From Porphyra umbilicalis (Eukaryota > Rhodophyta > Bangiophyceae > Bangiales > Bangiaceae): DNA of 64,000 nt. How positions within the stretch are numbered: the stretch's first letter is position 1; each line of letters starts with the position of its first letter. The stretch is taken from contig KV918801.1 of NCBI GenBank assembly GCA_002049455.2, forward strand, positions 124,001-188,000, written 5' to 3'. Positions 54,431 through 64,000 of the stretch are shown here, piece by piece. Both the position numbers and the translations under genes were made by a program. The notes beneath the pieces are model-generated. The model saw only the letters and a list, made by a program, of their open reading frames with translations. It did not search any database and had not been told where the DNA came from.

Positions 54431-55594
54431 TGTAGGCCCGTTATCCGACCATGCAATTGATTGGACCAGTGAGAGAGAATAAAGGCTCAGAGCTTCTCTG
54501 TCGTAAAAGAGAGGAAGGAAAAAACAGAGGTCGCTCCGATGCGATGAACACAAAATTGAGACGCCATGGAGAGGGAGGCACCTTGGCTGTATGCCATGCA
54601 CCTGGCCGTTTTCTGGAAGATGACTCCGACGCCGGATGCCTTTTGAAACGACCCGACAGGCATGCTCACTGTGTGCAGTTTGCGGCTACAACACCTACAC
54701 CTTGGTGTGGTAGGTCGTGGTGGGGAGCTTCCAGCGCCCCTCCCAATGCGACGACAGACGGCGTGGTGTGTGGGAGACGACGGGGGGCTCCGAGGACCGG
54801 CCCCCCAATAGCGACGTCCGTCGCCGTGGTGTGGTGGGCGAAAGTAGGAGTCCCCGCGGACCCCCCAAAAAAACGATGACCGACGGCGTGGTGGTGCGGC
54901 CGACGGTGAATGGCGTCGAGCCCCCGACACAGCAATGTCTCTGCCAGGGACAAATCACACCGACCCGCGTCCCCAGCGCTCTTGACTGTGTCGGAAGCGC
55001 CTCCCCCCCCCCCGCGCAGACCGTAGGCGCCGGCGGCAGCGATGGTCCTAGCCGAAAGCACGGGTGCCATGCCGCGGCCGTGCGCCAGCGAGACACGCAA
55101 GTGTGGACGAGCACCCGAGGCAGGTCGGTAGTGCGTGCGGGTTATTGCAGTAGGCGATACGAGCCGCGGCAACAGGTGGGAGGGCAGCGCCTCGTGGTGG
55201 CCGGCGGAAGACAGGAGGAGGCAGGTGGGCGTCAGGGACAGACGAGCGGCTGCGGCAGACGCCCGACCGCGGAAGGTTGGTGGTGGCTGCAGGCGGACTG
55301 CAGTGGTAGTTAAACGCCAGAAACTTGTGGGCCAACGGCGCCTGGTGGGTGGCAGCAGCAAGTGAGCGCCAGCGGCGGGCAGGCGGGCGGGCAGGGGCGG
55401 GTCCGAACCAGCGGCAATAGGGCGGCGGTGGCAATTGGGCGGCCACGGCATACGGGAGATTGAGGCAGATGGGCAGAGGCAGCAGAAGGAAGGCCGACGG
55501 GAGGCAGGCGGCGCCCGCGGGTGGGCGACTGCAGCAGATGGGCAGCAGGGGCAGGTTGCTGGCGGCGGCTGGTCGCCGGCTGTCACGCGGACGG
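54431..55594. other. No supported gene; GC-rich tail of repeat copy B from ~55130
   Basis: 54.43-55.1 kb has short frames only. From ~55130 the sequence is GGCGGCAGG-type, the counterpart of the tail of copy A. Confidence 0.45.
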
Positions 55595-56070
55595 CCGGCT
55601 GGGCAGGGCGTCCAGCACCCGGTCAGCGCCCGTTGGCGAGTGGGCGAACGGGGGGGGTGGACCCTCGGCGCGGGTGGGCGCGCATCGCCGGGGTGAGAGG
55701 GTGCCCCGACGTCCGAGGCAAGTGAGCGTGCGGGGCTGGCGGGGCAGGGCGGGCGAAGCAGGGCGGGGCGACCAGCGCCTGATCAAACCCCGTACTGTCA
55801 GCCTGGCCGGCGATTGCACGTTGCAATTTGATTGGGCCAATTTGATTGGGCCGCTGTGAGAGAGAAAGAGAACAGCGTATGTTCGTCTCGATGGAGAGAC
55901 AAACGAGATTCCTAGCCGCAGCGGTGCGGCATGCAAAAAACGGCTAAGAAAAAGTGGCTGAGCGTAGTTTTCTGCTGGTACTGCATACTTTGTTATTCTG
56001 TGGGCGCATCTCTCTGCGCAATGCCATGTTCGAAACGGCCCGGCTGTGATTTCCACTGCTTGCGCTCGGG
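55595..56070. repeat. 0.47-kb repeat, copy B
   Basis: Reverse complement of 40877-41345, including the AATTTGATTGGGCC pair at 55826-55851. A 170-codon minus-strand frame is shared with copy A but starts outside the repeat, so it is not considered a gene. Confidence 0.9.
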
Positions 56071-57398
56071 GACAACCCCGCTCCATGTAATTCATGGCTG
56101 AAGAGCAGCAAAGGGTGTCTCAGTGGCAGTGTTGGTCCTGTTAACGGGGAGGGCGCTGAGGTGGGGCCGCCTCGGAGACCGACGCTGGGCGGGGCAGCCG
56201 AGGCGCCGGACGTCCACAGATGCAGTGGGCAGTATGAGGTCGCGCAGGCCACTCAGTGCTTGGGTAACGCGGCAGGTACCACTTTTTGACCAGAGCTCCA
56301 GCTGTCGGCAGGGTGCGCCCGCGGTGGCCTACGTCCTTTCCAGCGTGATGGTGTGGCCTTTGCGATGACGTGGTGGTGGTCAGCACGAGTTCCTCCGTAC
56401 CGCTCGGCGCGCATGCTTGCAAGGGGCTGGCCCCGCGGCCGTGGCGGCGGCGGCGGTGGCGGCGGAGGCGGCGGCGGCGGCAGCAGCTGAGGAGCCATGG
56501 GCTCTTGGAAAAGCCGCCGGCGCCCGGTACCACTTCTGACTGAGAGCCAGCGGTGAGTTGTGGTCGTGATAGAGGCTGCCGCCACCGCGGTCGCCGCAGC
56601 GGCACATACGGTTGGAAGGAGGCAGCACGCAGGCGCGCCTGTCACCTGGGACGCGACTGCATGCGACAGCGCAGTGGTGGATGACACGAGCGAGGGTGGC
56701 GGCGGCGGCAGTGTGCGCGTGTGCGGCAGTTACCCACTCGTCGCCGGTCGCCGCCGGCAGACGCGACGGGCGCGACAGGGGGAGGCCGACCGACCACCGC
56801 GTGGGGCCGGCCACCGTGCCGAGCAGCGCCAAGAGGAAAGCATTGATCGGCCTTGCCGCTGCGGTCCACACGACAATGCCAGCGGCGGCGCTTGGGCTAA
56901 AAGCTCCAATGCCGACGACACCGCCAGGCATGGGCGGGCGATGCGAGTGCCGGTCGACACAGGGGTCGAAGTCGATCGATGCGGTGGAAGAGGAGAGGGG
57001 CGCTATACACAGTGAAGGCGCCCAGGACGTATTCTGGCAGGGTTGCGATGCGGTCCCCTGCCTGCAGAGTACGCTTTGACTACTCCTTACCTTCTGACAG
57101 GGGATCACACGTGGCAGCGAGGGGACCGCCAGGGGACCGACGTGTCCCAAGCACCCCTCCACAGTGACCTGAGAGAGAGGCTCTGTGAACGGCTTGAGTC
57201 CCCTCCCGATAGTACGACGATGGAGGCCTCACGGAATTACTCTATTAGCCAGATCATCCCTGTCCCAATGTACCGTCCTACCGTCCCACTGAGCGTTGGT
57301 CCCCTGGCTGCGGTAAGCAATCAGGAGCACTAAGACAGTCCCAGGGGCGCATCTGATTGGTGGACAGAGTCGGTCCGCAAGTCAGTCTCTGTCCACCA
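56071..57398. other. No clear gene
   Basis: A plus-strand frame at about 56700-57079 has some protein-like sequence (KALIGLAAAVHTTMPAAALG, SIDAVEEERGAIHSEGAQDV) but no ATG start or domain. A GGCGGC tract lies at 56440-56485. Confidence 0.35.
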
Positions 57399-57421
57399 GG
57401 ACAAAATTCGGGGATCAGCAA
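57399..57421. mobile_element. Right-hand TTGCTGATCCCCG-type transposon end
   Basis: GGACAAAATTCGGGGATCAG-CAA followed by TA. Matches the end at 38052 in inverted orientation. Confidence 0.7.
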
Positions 57422-57423
57422 TA

Positions 57424-58467
57424 TACCGACGAGACGTTGATTTGATTGGCCGAGCCCGTCACGCGATGGTATACCGGTACAGACATACGCGGGATCCCCG
57501 CGTATGTTTATACCGCGGTATACCGTCTGAGAGCGTGGAATTCCACGTCTTGTGTGTTTAAATTTCCTCTTTTGCAAGAACTGTCAAACGAATTGTCGAT
57601 AATCCGTAAGCTCCTCGCGACACACGCCGCTGCGAGCGGGCCTGAGAAGTCGACCCGCGCACCTCAGCCCACTCGAAACGCACCACGCTGCATGACACTG
57701 TTCGCTGCAACCCTCCCCACCCGCCGCCCTTTTAAACTGCACACCGTTTTCCCCCGCCCCCCCTCCGTTGGGAACACCGATCGCGGCGCGCGACACGGTA
57801 GCTGACCGCCATGGCGGTAGACACTTGGCGACAGACCAGGGCGAGGCAAGCGAGGACGCAAAATGCCCTCCAAGGCATGAAACGCGCCGTCAGACATGCG
57901 CTCTGCGCGCTCAAAGTGGGAACCGTAACGAGCCCACACATGGGAAAAAGAAACGCGAGTTGTTGTGTATTGAGTAGGTGATAAAAATGTATTCGGGCTA
58001 GAGTGCACTACCCCCGCCAGCGACGTCACGAAGGCGCCCACGCGTAGGGTGGGGAAAGGGTCCATGTTGGCGGTCGCCGTGCGTTGACAAGCTGCATGGC
58101 GGTCGGTAGCGCAGTGGATGGTCCGATGGTCGGTCTTGTCCGCGCCTGATGGCGCAGAAATCCTACCTCTCTGACGAATACAATTGTGTACTTGATTTTA
58201 TGTGCGAGACGGTACGCCAAAGTTCTTTCGCAGATATTTACCGCCGTCACGCCGGTATATCGTCACACGGTTTGCAACTGCGAACGGGCCTGACAAGAGC
58301 GTCCCATGCATCTTCTGAAGGTGCTGTGACAAGTAGCACCGCTGGTCAGGCTGTGTCTCGACGGCGCGTGCACGTGCACGTCATTGGGTCCGAATATGGA
58401 TACAAGTCCGTCGCGCGCGCGTGATTCGACCACCGCTGTCTTGACGGGCCACCAAAACTGTCGTGAT
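57424..58467. other. No gene recognised
   Basis: Contains an inverted GTATACCG/CGGTATAC set around 57470-57525 (GGTATACCGGTACAGACATA ... TATACCGCGGTATACCG). Otherwise short frames only. Confidence 0.4.
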
Positions 58468-59165
58468 TTCCCTGGCCTTTAGGACAAGGTGCTCTCAAAG
58501 TGTAGTGATGCACGCATATACTTAGATCAAGGGACTTGCTCTCTGTTTCAGAGGTGGCAGTCTGCATTCGTGTCCTCAGGGATCTGAGGGCGTGTCAGTG
58601 TTGGAAGGGTCGCGATGACGCTAAAATCAAATGGAGTTACGTGGCTGAGAAGGACTGTCCTGCCACAGGGGTCACTGGCCCCGGACGGCGCCTGCCCCCG
58701 TGCCCCCTCTACCGCCCCGAGCTGCGCGCGGTGACCGCCCGCAGCGACTACCGGGGCTTGACGTGCCCATGATGACCCGCGGGTGATCGTGCCTGCGCGC
58801 CGTCTTCTGTTGCGGCGGCGCTTCGGCGGTTGCTGACGCCATCTAGCGGCGCGGTTACAGGCGCCTCTTCGCGCGGCGGTCGGTCCCACCCGCGCGCCCG
58901 TGCGCCGGGTCGGCCGCTCTGCCCGCCGTGCGCAGGTGCGCTGCGCGGCGGAGTGACGACCTCGCCCGTGGGCGCCGCGCGACGCTGGCGTGCCACCGCC
59001 GCTGCGGTGGCGGAGGCGGCACCCCTTTCTCCGTTCGACGCCCCCCCCACCACGGCAACGTGGCTGTACGTGCCCCTGTGCGCGCTCGCGGCCATTGAGC
59101 CGACCGGCGTGCCCGCTGTCAATGCGCCACCGCCCTGAAGGCCAGGGTATTGCACGCACGTGCCT
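58468..59165. repeat. 0.7-kb dispersed repeat, copy 3
   Basis: Same ends as copies at 9738 and 36640. It lacks about 12 bp of a CGTCGCCGAGCG segment near the right end. Confidence 0.9.
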
Positions 59166-60730
59166 GGAATACATTGCTTGAAACGCGGCATCTGGAGTGG
59201 GAAGATCGCATCTCACAGCGATCGCAATCAAGTTTCGGGCGCAGCGCGCCTGCTACGTTGCTGCAACAACACAAGCTGGTCCCGCCGATCGTCGAAAATC
59301 GGGTGCCCTCGAACGAACGCTCTTTTTTGTCCGCTTCTTGTTCGGATTGCATCCACCGGACGAATCGACTTTCGTCAGTCGCAGCGATCGGCAGTCGTCC
59401 GGTGAGACGAGCGGCCGAACGAAAGGCCTTTCATCCGGACAAAGGTTGGCGCCCAAAACACAGTTCGGTACCCTCCCGACAGTACTATTTCCGGTGCTAC
59501 AAATTCTCTATTGATGATGACGACTAAGATTGCTAAGCTAAGGACACCGGTCCTCAGCCTCTTCACCGTCCCTCTTCCCGCCGCCCCCCTCCCCGCCGCC
59601 CCCCTCCCCGCCGCCCCCCTCCCCGCCGTCCCCCTCCCCGCCGCCCCCCTCCCCGCCGTCCCCCTCCTCGCCGTCTCCCTCCCCGCCGTCCCCCTCCCCG
59701 CCATCCCCCACCCCACCTTGCCCCTCCCTCCCCACGCCTCAACTCTCCACACTTTCCTGCACCTGCCCCTTCTTGCTCACGTCCAGACCTCGTCCCTTCC
59801 GACCTCCCGCCCCCCGCGCACCGCTGCCCCCCCCCTCACCGACGCTGCTGTCCTCCTCCACGTCTACCGCTGTCGACGTCCGCTGCCAATGCCGCTCCCC
59901 TGCCTCGTAAAACTTGCGCCTCCACAGTATGCTCCATCTCTTGTCCGCTGCTGCCGCCCCAGATGCAGAAAGGCTCTTTCGGCATCATGGCAACCAGAGT
60001 GCATGAGTGTCGACCAAGGGAGGATGGCGGACATGGGAGAGTCAGCCAAGGCAAGGACTACCCTGTCAGTAAGATGTGTCGGTTGCTCGCCCCTCTCCTG
60101 TAGCTTCCACTCCATACCGGCACACCTCTCCTTGCCCCGGCAAGACCGTACGACAGGCACGGTTGGGTGCGCATGTTTGAAAATCCAAACACCTGACGTC
60201 TTCATCAATACAATAGTTCGTCTGCGATCGATTGCAGGACGCTCTCATGATGCTCCAGGAGCGCCTTCTCATTCGGACTTGGAGTTGCACCAGCCCTCGA
60301 GGCTTGACTTGTCTCAATAGACTTGGTGATCTCGCCGCCAGAGGGACTCTGATCGGCCCATATTTGTATTGTCAAGATCTGGGACTGTCATGGAAATCGA
60401 CTTCGAGCCGGGCTGGCTGTGTGTATGCCTCTTACAGAGGCCTGGAAATGCACCTCTCTGACAGATCTCTGTGGGCGGATTGTCCCTCTGTCGGACGAAA
60501 ACCGCAGAACATCGGGCGTTCGTTCGCCGGAGGAACACTCGAACAAAAGCCGAACGTCTTCGTGCCGTTTGGGCTCGTCCTATACCGTTCGGGTTTCTTC
60601 AGGCGGCACCGGGTTTCGACGATGAGGATTCGCCTCATTGCAGTCACGTGGCCGCACGACATGATCCGAAGAGAGCTCTCATCCAATCGTGCGTGCCCGA
60701 TGCAGGGCGGCCCAACAGGATATTTCATTT
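59166..60730. other. No supported gene; 15-bp minisatellite at 59571-59705
   Basis: About nine copies of CCCCTCCCCGCCGCC/GTC give a PLPAAPLPAVP-type frame within a 269-codon open frame (first ATG 59514). The frame lacks other protein-like features and I do not call it a gene. Confidence 0.6.
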
Positions 60731-60789
60731 CCGAGCACGTTCACGTGTGCGAGATGTTTGAAAAGTCTCGCACACGTGAATGTGCTCGG
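60731..60789. repeat. 59-bp hairpin with 24-bp arms
   Basis: Arms CCGAGCACGTTCACGTGTGC-GAGA (60731-60754) and its complement (60766-60789) pair with one mismatch around an 11-base loop. Confidence 0.88.
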
Positions 60790-60825
60790 CCCGGATCGGC
60801 CCAAACATGCCCGTTTCGGACTGTA

Positions 60826-60940
60826 CAGCCGTTCTCGCAAAAACCTCGCACGCCAACTGTTGCACCACTCTTACAATTCGGCCTCTGCGACTGCCGGCAG
60901 GCCGATTTGTAAGAGTGCGAGGTTTTTGAGAGATCGGCTG
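60826..60940. mobile_element. 115-bp fold-back MITE
   Basis: TA, then CAGCCGTTCTCGCAAAAACC at the left; the complement of an almost identical sequence, then TA, at the right. Nearly the whole length is self-complementary. Related to 61100-61231. Confidence 0.8.
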
Positions 60941-61099
60941 TAAGTCCATTCGTGCGCGGGTCACCCGATCACTTCAATATTGTCAAAACTGGTCGACCTG
61001 ATTGGGGCGTGATTGGAACGTCGCCTTCCCATTGGCTAGCACGCTCAAATGCACCGTGCATGCGTCGTTAAGACAGAGCCTCAGACACAATGCCACCTA

Positions 61100-61231
61100 C
61101 AGCCGTTCTCCCAAAAATCCCGCACTTCAACTGTTGCAAAAAAGTTCCAAATCGGCCACTGCGGTGTCGTAGAGGCCGAACTGGAACTCTTTTGCAATTG
61201 TTGGAGTGCGGGAGTTATGGGAGGACTGCTG
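61100..61231. mobile_element. 132-bp fold-back MITE
   Basis: TA-CAGCCGTTCTCCCAAAAATC at the left and its near complement before TA at the right, with about 55-bp arms. Same family as 60826-60940. Confidence 0.8.
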
Positions 61232-61399
61232 TACACCTGCGCCACTGTCTCGCCACACCAAAACAGCTTTTTTGTCATTTTCTCACCCCTTTCTCACCCA
61301 CACCACAGGGCGGCCACCACGGGATCCCAGTAAAATCGCCCTTGCGCAGATTCCGCCACGCAGACCACGCGAGTGGACGGCGGACCAGCGGGACGACCT

Positions 61400-62639
61400 C
61401 GCGGGGCTTTGAACCCCCCCCCATCCTGTCCTCACTCGCTCCCACGTTCTGTGCACCAGAGGAAGGCCCAGCATCCCCATCGTCGGAGTGGCTCTCGGCG
61501 CCGGCGCCTGCCGCCTCGCCGTGCCCCCACCGAGCCGCCGTCGGCGTCGCGGCCGCGGGTGCGCGGCGGCGGCGGCGCGCCGCTTCCGCTGCACCCGCGC
61601 GCACACGCGCGACGTCTCGGTACAGGAGGCGGCTCGGGGTGCGCCCGACCGGGGGCCCCCGCCGCATAGGCCGGCGGGGCGGCCGCTGCGTGCCCGGTGG
61701 GTCGGGGAGGTGCCGACGCTGCGGCGGTGACGGCCGTCGGGGAGGCCGCCACAGGCCGCCCCCACGCGCGCACACGCGCAGCGTCGACAGGGCGCACCCG
61801 CCAGCGGGGGTGAGAACCACTGGCAGCGAGGGGCAGGGTCGGGAGTGACCCAACCCCGATTCAGCGCCACACCGTCGGGAGGGAAGGGCGAAGCCAGCGG
61901 CAGCCCCGCCATGGGCGGGCCGACGGCGCCCCACCAAGGGCGGCCGTGGCGGCGCCCGCCGCCGGGCCTCCACCACGGCAGTCGCACGCCACCGCCGACG
62001 CCACGGCGGCAGGGCATAAGCGCAGTCGTGGCTTCGGCCACCGCCCTCATGGACACGCCAGTGGACGCCGCGGCGACGGCGGTGGCGGCAGTGGCGGCAG
62101 GGCGCGGTGGCTGGAGCGCTACCAGCCCGTCGGGAGGGCGCGCCGCCCCCCGCGCCAAACCGCCCCGGTGGCCGTTGCGCGACGAGCGATGGCGGCTACC
62201 ACGCCGCCGCCGCCGCCGCGCCCGGGCCCTGCCACCGCGGGGGATACGAACGCCGCGGCCGCCGCGGCCACCGCGGCCACCACCGCGGCGGCCGTGGCCG
62301 CGGCCGCCGCTCGCTGCCGCGTGAGGGTGCGCGTCGCGCGCGCGGTTGTCGACCGCCCCTATGGAAGCAGATGCAGGATAAAATCCGGATGTTCCCGGAT
62401 CTGGGGACTCCTGCCGCAAGAAAGGAGCAGTCATATCGGGTGCTGTGCGCTTACAGAATTGCGATTTTTCGCCACAGGTGCTTTTGGGCACTTTCCAGCA
62501 CAGAATGACAGCGTGGTCTTTTCTTAGACATCTGATTGGTCGGTCGGCTCACGTTTTTTGACCCTTAGAGCGCACAAGTTGGCGAAGGCACGTCTTGGCC
62601 GCGGCGTCCCGTCCACGAAGAACTGATCGGCTCCGTAAC
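61400..62639. other. GC-rich region, coding status unresolved
   Basis: Plus-strand fragments such as GISAVVASATALMDTPVDAA (62000-62060) and APVAVARRAMAATTPP (62160-62210) are protein-like but in different frames and without a domain or start. 62360-62639 has normal composition and no gene. Confidence 0.3.
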
Positions 62640-63276
62640 GCGGTTGCCTTCGTCGTGGTTTTGTGTCGTGCGTCAGGCTGTTTTAATTTCCTGCCCACCG
62701 TGTGTGACATGTCAGGTATATCTTTGTTTCGCTTTTCGGGGGAAGGGGGGTGAGGCGCGGCTCCTTGCGGCGGGCGGTGGCCGCGCCTCGAGTGCCGCGC
62801 CCTCCTCGTGCAGGTCCTGTCTCCACCCGCACCTCACCCCCGTCCGTTCCCTTTATTCACCTTATGCGCTTGGCTGCTTCCTCTTTTCCAAGTTTACTTG
62901 CCCACCTGTGTCTGACTGTTGACTTCCTTTGGGGGTGCAGGATGTGGTGGGGGAGGTGGCGTCCCTGTGTACGAGGGTGGGGGGGCGGTTGCTTAGAGCA
63001 TCTTGCGTTGCACGAGTAGCTTGCAGTGGACTCGAGGGTGTGACGCAGGCCATCATACGTGGCGCAGGGTCGTTCCATGATTTCTCGCCTCCAACGGGAC
63101 GTCTTCTGACCGTTTTCCTTTTGCTCTGTTGTTCCACGTTGCTGTTCCCTTCTTTCTGTTCTTTCTTTGTCTCTTGAGCTCGACTGGGCTTATCCTCTCA
63201 GTACGGGGGGGGGGGGGGGGGAGAGATGAGGATGGCGCTTTTGTGTGAGGGGGGGAGGGGGGGATGTGATGGCTCA
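62640..63276. repeat. Dispersed ~0.63-kb repeat, copy 2
   Basis: Direct copy of 3556-4188 with the same start (GCGGTTGCCTTCGTCGTGG) and G-run ends. Confidence 0.88.
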
Positions 63277-64000
63277 TCCGTGTGGCTGCGGCCCCCGCGC
63301 TCCACCTCCTCCCCTCCCACCTCTCAGTCGATACGGCCGCGGGGTGCTCTGCCGCAGTGCACCCACGGTCCTGCGGCCGAGGCGGCGGCGACGCCGGCGG
63401 GTGCGGGGTGCGGGGGCGCCGCCAGCGCCGCCGCCGCGCCGCCGCCGCGCCGCTGCCGCCGCGGGTGCCCGTCGCCCCCCCCCTTGCCCCTCGCTCCCTC
63501 CCCCTTCCGTGCCCTACCGGCCACACCCCCGTCGTCGACGTGGGCGCCGGGTATGCCTGCGGGCACGGTATGGTGGCTACGGTGGCGAGGACGCCGCCGG
63601 GTGCACGGCGGGGGGGCGCCGGCAGCTCCGCCGCCTGGGCGCCGCCGCCGCGGCTCCTCGTCGCCAGGTGGTCGCCCCCTATCTCCCCCCTTTCTCCCCC
63701 CTCTCTCCCCCCTCCCTCCCCACTGCCTCCCTCCCCCTGCCGTCCACCGCCGGCCACACCGCTCTCGTCGTCGTGGCCACCGGGCTTGCCCACGGGCACG
63801 GTCTGGCGGCTACGGCGGCGGCGACGCCGGCGAGCGCGGGGTGGGGGGGGCCGGCAGCGCCGCCGCCACGCCGCCACCGCCACGCCGCCGCCGCCACGCC
63901 GCCGCCACTACATGCCAGCGGGGAATGCGGCGGTGAGCAGACCATACCGATCTCCACCAAAGTTGAAAACAATGGGGGCATGGTACTGTAGGAGACATAA
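63277..64000. other. GC-rich direct repeat region at the window edge
   Basis: Two related blocks: about 63540-63600 (GGCACGGTATGGTGGCTACGG) and about 63790-63830 (GGCACGGTCTGGCGGCTACGG), each followed by GCC-rich DNA. This indicates a ~245-bp tandem unit, GC-rich like the array at 7715-9400. No gene supported. Confidence 0.5.

Larger units (their letters stand above)
38052..57421. mobile_element. Possible 19.4-kb TA-flanked composite element
   Basis: The left end at 38052 reads TTGCTGATCCCCGAATTTTG-TCC, then a GGACAGAGAC-containing stretch. The right end at 57421, read inward, has the same 23 bases and then GGTGGACAGAGACTGACT. TA lies outside both. Inverted 0.47-kb repeats (40877-41345 and 55595-56070) sit about 1.4 kb inside each end once the nested Tc1 element is subtracted. 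Inside are the large transposase-like gene and the Crypton-like pair. The alternative is two solo MITE ends of one family in opposite orientation. Confidence 0.35.

Noticed and set aside
59514-60320. 269-codon frame with PLPAAP repeats
   Set aside because: Built on a 15-bp minisatellite; remainder not protein-like.
1-64000. CRISPR arrays, tRNA or rRNA genes, bacterial operons
   Set aside because: No regularly spaced short direct repeats with unique spacers, no tRNA-like cloverleaf or rRNA core sequence noticed, and gene structure is eukaryotic.
1-64000. Giant-virus origin
   Set aside because: High GC and MITEs occur in some giant viruses, but spliced introns, very low gene density and several eukaryotic transposon families fit a nuclear scaffold better.

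Overview
The window looks like a scaffold from the nuclear genome of a GC-rich unicellular eukaryote, not a bacterium or virus. Evidence: a tyrosine-recombinase gene with two clear GT-AG introns, Kozak-type starts, a TATA box, eukaryotic DNA-transposon families, long gene-free stretches, and no operons, Shine-Dalgarno sites, tRNA or rRNA. I cannot name the lineage. Long C or G runs are common, and several genes lose frame at or near them, so some 'broken' genes may be sequence errors.

Nearly all of the layout is mobile DNA. Bases 1-1750 are a tandem repeat interrupted by a TA-flanked MITE. Bases 2017-3030 encode a Tc1/mariner-type transposase. Bases 5952-15147 are an inverted pair of about 1.5-kb repeats. 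One copy was split by a 3.36-kb TA-flanked element carrying six GC-rich 260-bp repeats, and the other by a 740-bp TTA-flanked Harbinger-type MITE; each copy shows the empty site of the other. Bases 15528-16970 hold a membrane-protein gene with one in-frame TAG.

Bases 17738-31220 appear to be one 13.5-kb PIF/Harbinger element with matching ends and TAA on both sides. It carries a DDE transposase gene, a convergent gene for a Cys-rich/Myb-like partner, and two further nuclear-protein-like genes. One of these has a TFIIS/LEDGF-like helical segment and a SUMO-interaction-like motif. This is the most notable system in the window.

Bases 31254-31736 encode a small secreted protein, and 34691-35955 a frameshifted arylamine N-acetyltransferase. 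From 38052 to 57421, two matching ends with TA flanks bracket 19.4 kb. Inside lie an intact 1355-bp Tc1 element, a large transposase-like gene (42477-45481), and a Crypton-like divergent pair: an intron-containing tyrosine recombinase and a GCR1_C-like DNA-binding protein. The end of the window (57.4-64 kb) holds a third copy of a 0.7-kb dispersed repeat, minisatellites, two fold-back MITEs and unresolved GC-rich DNA.

Functionally, the recognisable genes are mostly transposition machinery: DNA cleavage enzymes, DNA-binding partners and possible chromatin-targeting accessories. Only the acetyltransferase, the secreted protein and the membrane protein look like host genes.
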